Assembly: GCA_001412365.1 (NCBI GenBank)
Contig: LKUE01000355.1
Coordinates: forward strand, 1-6,284
Source of the DNA: Desulfuromonas sp. SDB
GTDB taxonomy: Bacteria > SDB-A
Direction of reading: 5' to 3'
Length of the DNA stretch: 6,284 nucleotides
Under the pieces are notes generated by a model, which was not told where the DNA came from, made no database searches, and saw only the letters and a program-made list of their open reading frames with translations. Positions 5,096 through 6,284 of this stretch are shown here, piece by piece; the first letter of the stretch is position 1; each line of letters opens with the position of its first letter. A program made the translations under genes and the position numbers.

Positions 5096-6284
5096 ATGTT
5101 ATTACCCAAAGATCTCGAATATCTCTGTTCAAATTTAAACATATCCAACCACCAGGCTTCTCAAGTTATAACTATGCTGGATGAAGGGATGACCGTGCCC
5201 TTTATATCCCGATACCGCAAAGAGAAAACAGATAGCTTAGATGAAGAAAAGGTTCAGAACACCAAGGATCTTTATGATTACATCAGAGATCTCAATGCCC
5301 GGAAAACTGCTATTATAAAATCAATCAGCGAACAGGATAAACTCAATCCTGAATTAAAACAGAAAATTGATCAGACTTATAAAAAAAGTGAGTTGGAGGA
5401 TCTTTACCTTCCCTTTAAGCCAAAACGTAGAACCAAAGCAACCATAGCCATAGAAAAAGGATTCCAAGCTTTAGCGGATAAGATTCTTAATTCTGAGTTA
5501 AAACAAGATGTTTCTGAATTAGCCCAAGAATATTTAACGTTGGATAAGGAATGTACAACTATCCAGGAGGTGAGTACTCAAGCTGGTTATATAATTGCGG
5601 AAATATTTTCTGAAAATCCAGAAGTCAGAAAAAAAACCCGTGATTTCATCTCTCAACATGGTTTAAAAGAGGTATGGGTAGATGAAGACTGGCAGGATAA
5701 GCGTACAAAATATGAACAATACTATAAATTCAGCGAAGCTCTAAGAACTATTCCCTCCCACAGAATTCTGGCAATAAAGCGTGGCGAAAAAGAAAAAATA
5801 TTAAAATCTAAAATCAGCTTTGATAAAAATATTGTCCACCAGCAGGCATCTAAAATCCTGAATATTCAGGATCATCCCCGAAATAATTACCTTGACCAAG
5901 TTTTAGATGATTCCCTTAACCGGCTGATTATTCCATCAGTACTTCTGGATATTGATTTCCAGTTAAAAAAGGAAGCCGATGAGAAGGCAATTGAAGTTTT
6001 TGCCGCTAATTTAGAAAAGCTTCTCCTCTCCCCACCCGCCGGTAACATCAGAGTTATGGCGGTAGATCCAGGATTTAGAACTGGTTGTAAGGTGGTGGTG
6101 CTGGATGAGACAGGTAAGCTTCTGGACTATTTCAATATTTTTCCCCATCATTCCCCCAAAAAAATCGAACAAGCCCGGAATAAAGTTCTTGCCAACATTG
6201 AAAAATATAATATTGAAGCTGTAGTCATCGGCAACGGCACCGCATCCCGTGAAACTAAAAATTTTTTCAAGGACACCGTAGCTG
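5096..6284 (+). CDS. tex: Tex, RNA-binding transcription accessory protein, N-terminal half (cut by the window edge)
   Basis: The frame is open from ATG at 5096 for 396 codons to the right edge; family members are about 720-780 aa. Seen: the N-terminal Tex signature 'MTVPFISRYRKEKT' (residues 32-45), 'DLYLPFKPKRRTKATIA' (102-118) in the helical N-terminal region, and the start of the YqgF/RNase H-like domain with 'AVDPGFRTGCK' (322-332) and 'GNGTASRE' (379-386). The helix-hairpin-helix and C-terminal S1 RNA-binding domains would lie outside the window. Tex proteins are cytosolic nucleic-acid-binding factors linked to transcription and to toxin or stress gene expression. An in-frame TAA at 5087-5089 leaves this ATG as the first usable start. 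No Shine-Dalgarno sequence precedes it; TATTAA (5084-5089) is a weak -10-like sequence six bases upstream. The gene is divergent from the GH18 gene and not obviously linked in function. The family call is very secure. Confidence 0.96.
   Translation, partial: MLLPKDLEYLCSNLNISNHQASQVITMLDEGMTVPFISRYRKEKTDSLDEEKVQNTKDLYDYIRDLNARKTAIIKSISEQDKLNPELKQKIDQTYKKSELEDLYLPFKPKRRTKATIAIEKGFQALADKILNSELKQDVSELAQEYLTLDKECTTIQEVSTQAGYIIAEIFSENPEVRKKTRDFISQHGLKEVWVDEDWQDKRTKYEQYYKFSEALRTIPSHRILAIKRGEKEKILKSKISFDKNIVHQQASKILNIQDHPRNNYLDQVLDDSLNRLIIPSVLLDIDFQLKKEADEKAIEVFAANLEKLLLSPPAGNIRVMAVDPGFRTGCKVVVLDETGKLLDYFNIFPHHSPKKIEQARNKVLANIEKYNIEAVVIGNGTASRETKNFFKDTVA

Overview
This is an AT-rich bacterial window. 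Seven genes lie on the minus strand and one (tex) on the plus strand. The organism is probably an uncultured Gram-negative-type bacterium of the FCB / WOR-3 / Cloacimonadota kind. That reading rests on three observations: a large exported multidomain protein with a C-terminal tail of the type IX secretion (Por) sorting kind ('FDISGRKV ... GKLVKIR'), a DUF5674 gene as found in many candidate-phylum genomes, and low GC. The assignment is tentative, because no rRNA or other phylogenetic marker gene lies here except the conserved mrp and tex.

Layout from left to right: (i) 1-236, the N-terminal DNA-binding part of a TetR-family repressor, cut by the window edge. Its upstream region holds a perfect 23-bp palindrome overlapping a sigma70-like promoter, which looks like an autoregulatory operator. 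(ii) 319-2597, a tight same-strand run of five genes. In transcription order they are mrp (Fe-S carrier P-loop ATPase), a five-helix membrane protein of unknown function, a 46-aa DUF4177-like protein, a DUF5674 protein, and a 106-aa helical protein. Gaps are 29, 3, 18 and 18 bp, so they are probably one operon. (iii) 2698-4899, a 733-aa exported protein with a GH18 hydrolase domain, two SH3b-like domains, an Ig/CARDB-like domain and a sorting tail. It is probably a cell-wall or polysaccharide glycosidase. (iv) 4900-5095, a divergent intergenic region. (v) 5096 to the right edge, the N-terminal half of Tex, an RNA-binding transcription accessory protein.

The best candidate for something undescribed is the four-gene tail behind mrp, in which every product is small and of unknown function. 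Its joint role cannot be read from sequence. Start signals are mixed. tetR, mrp and the 46-aa gene have strong Shine-Dalgarno sites. The GH18 gene and tex have none, and each has a -10-like hexamer 6-7 bases before the ATG, which suggests leaderless transcripts.

No tRNA, rRNA, CRISPR array, insertion sequence or convincing intrinsic terminator was seen.
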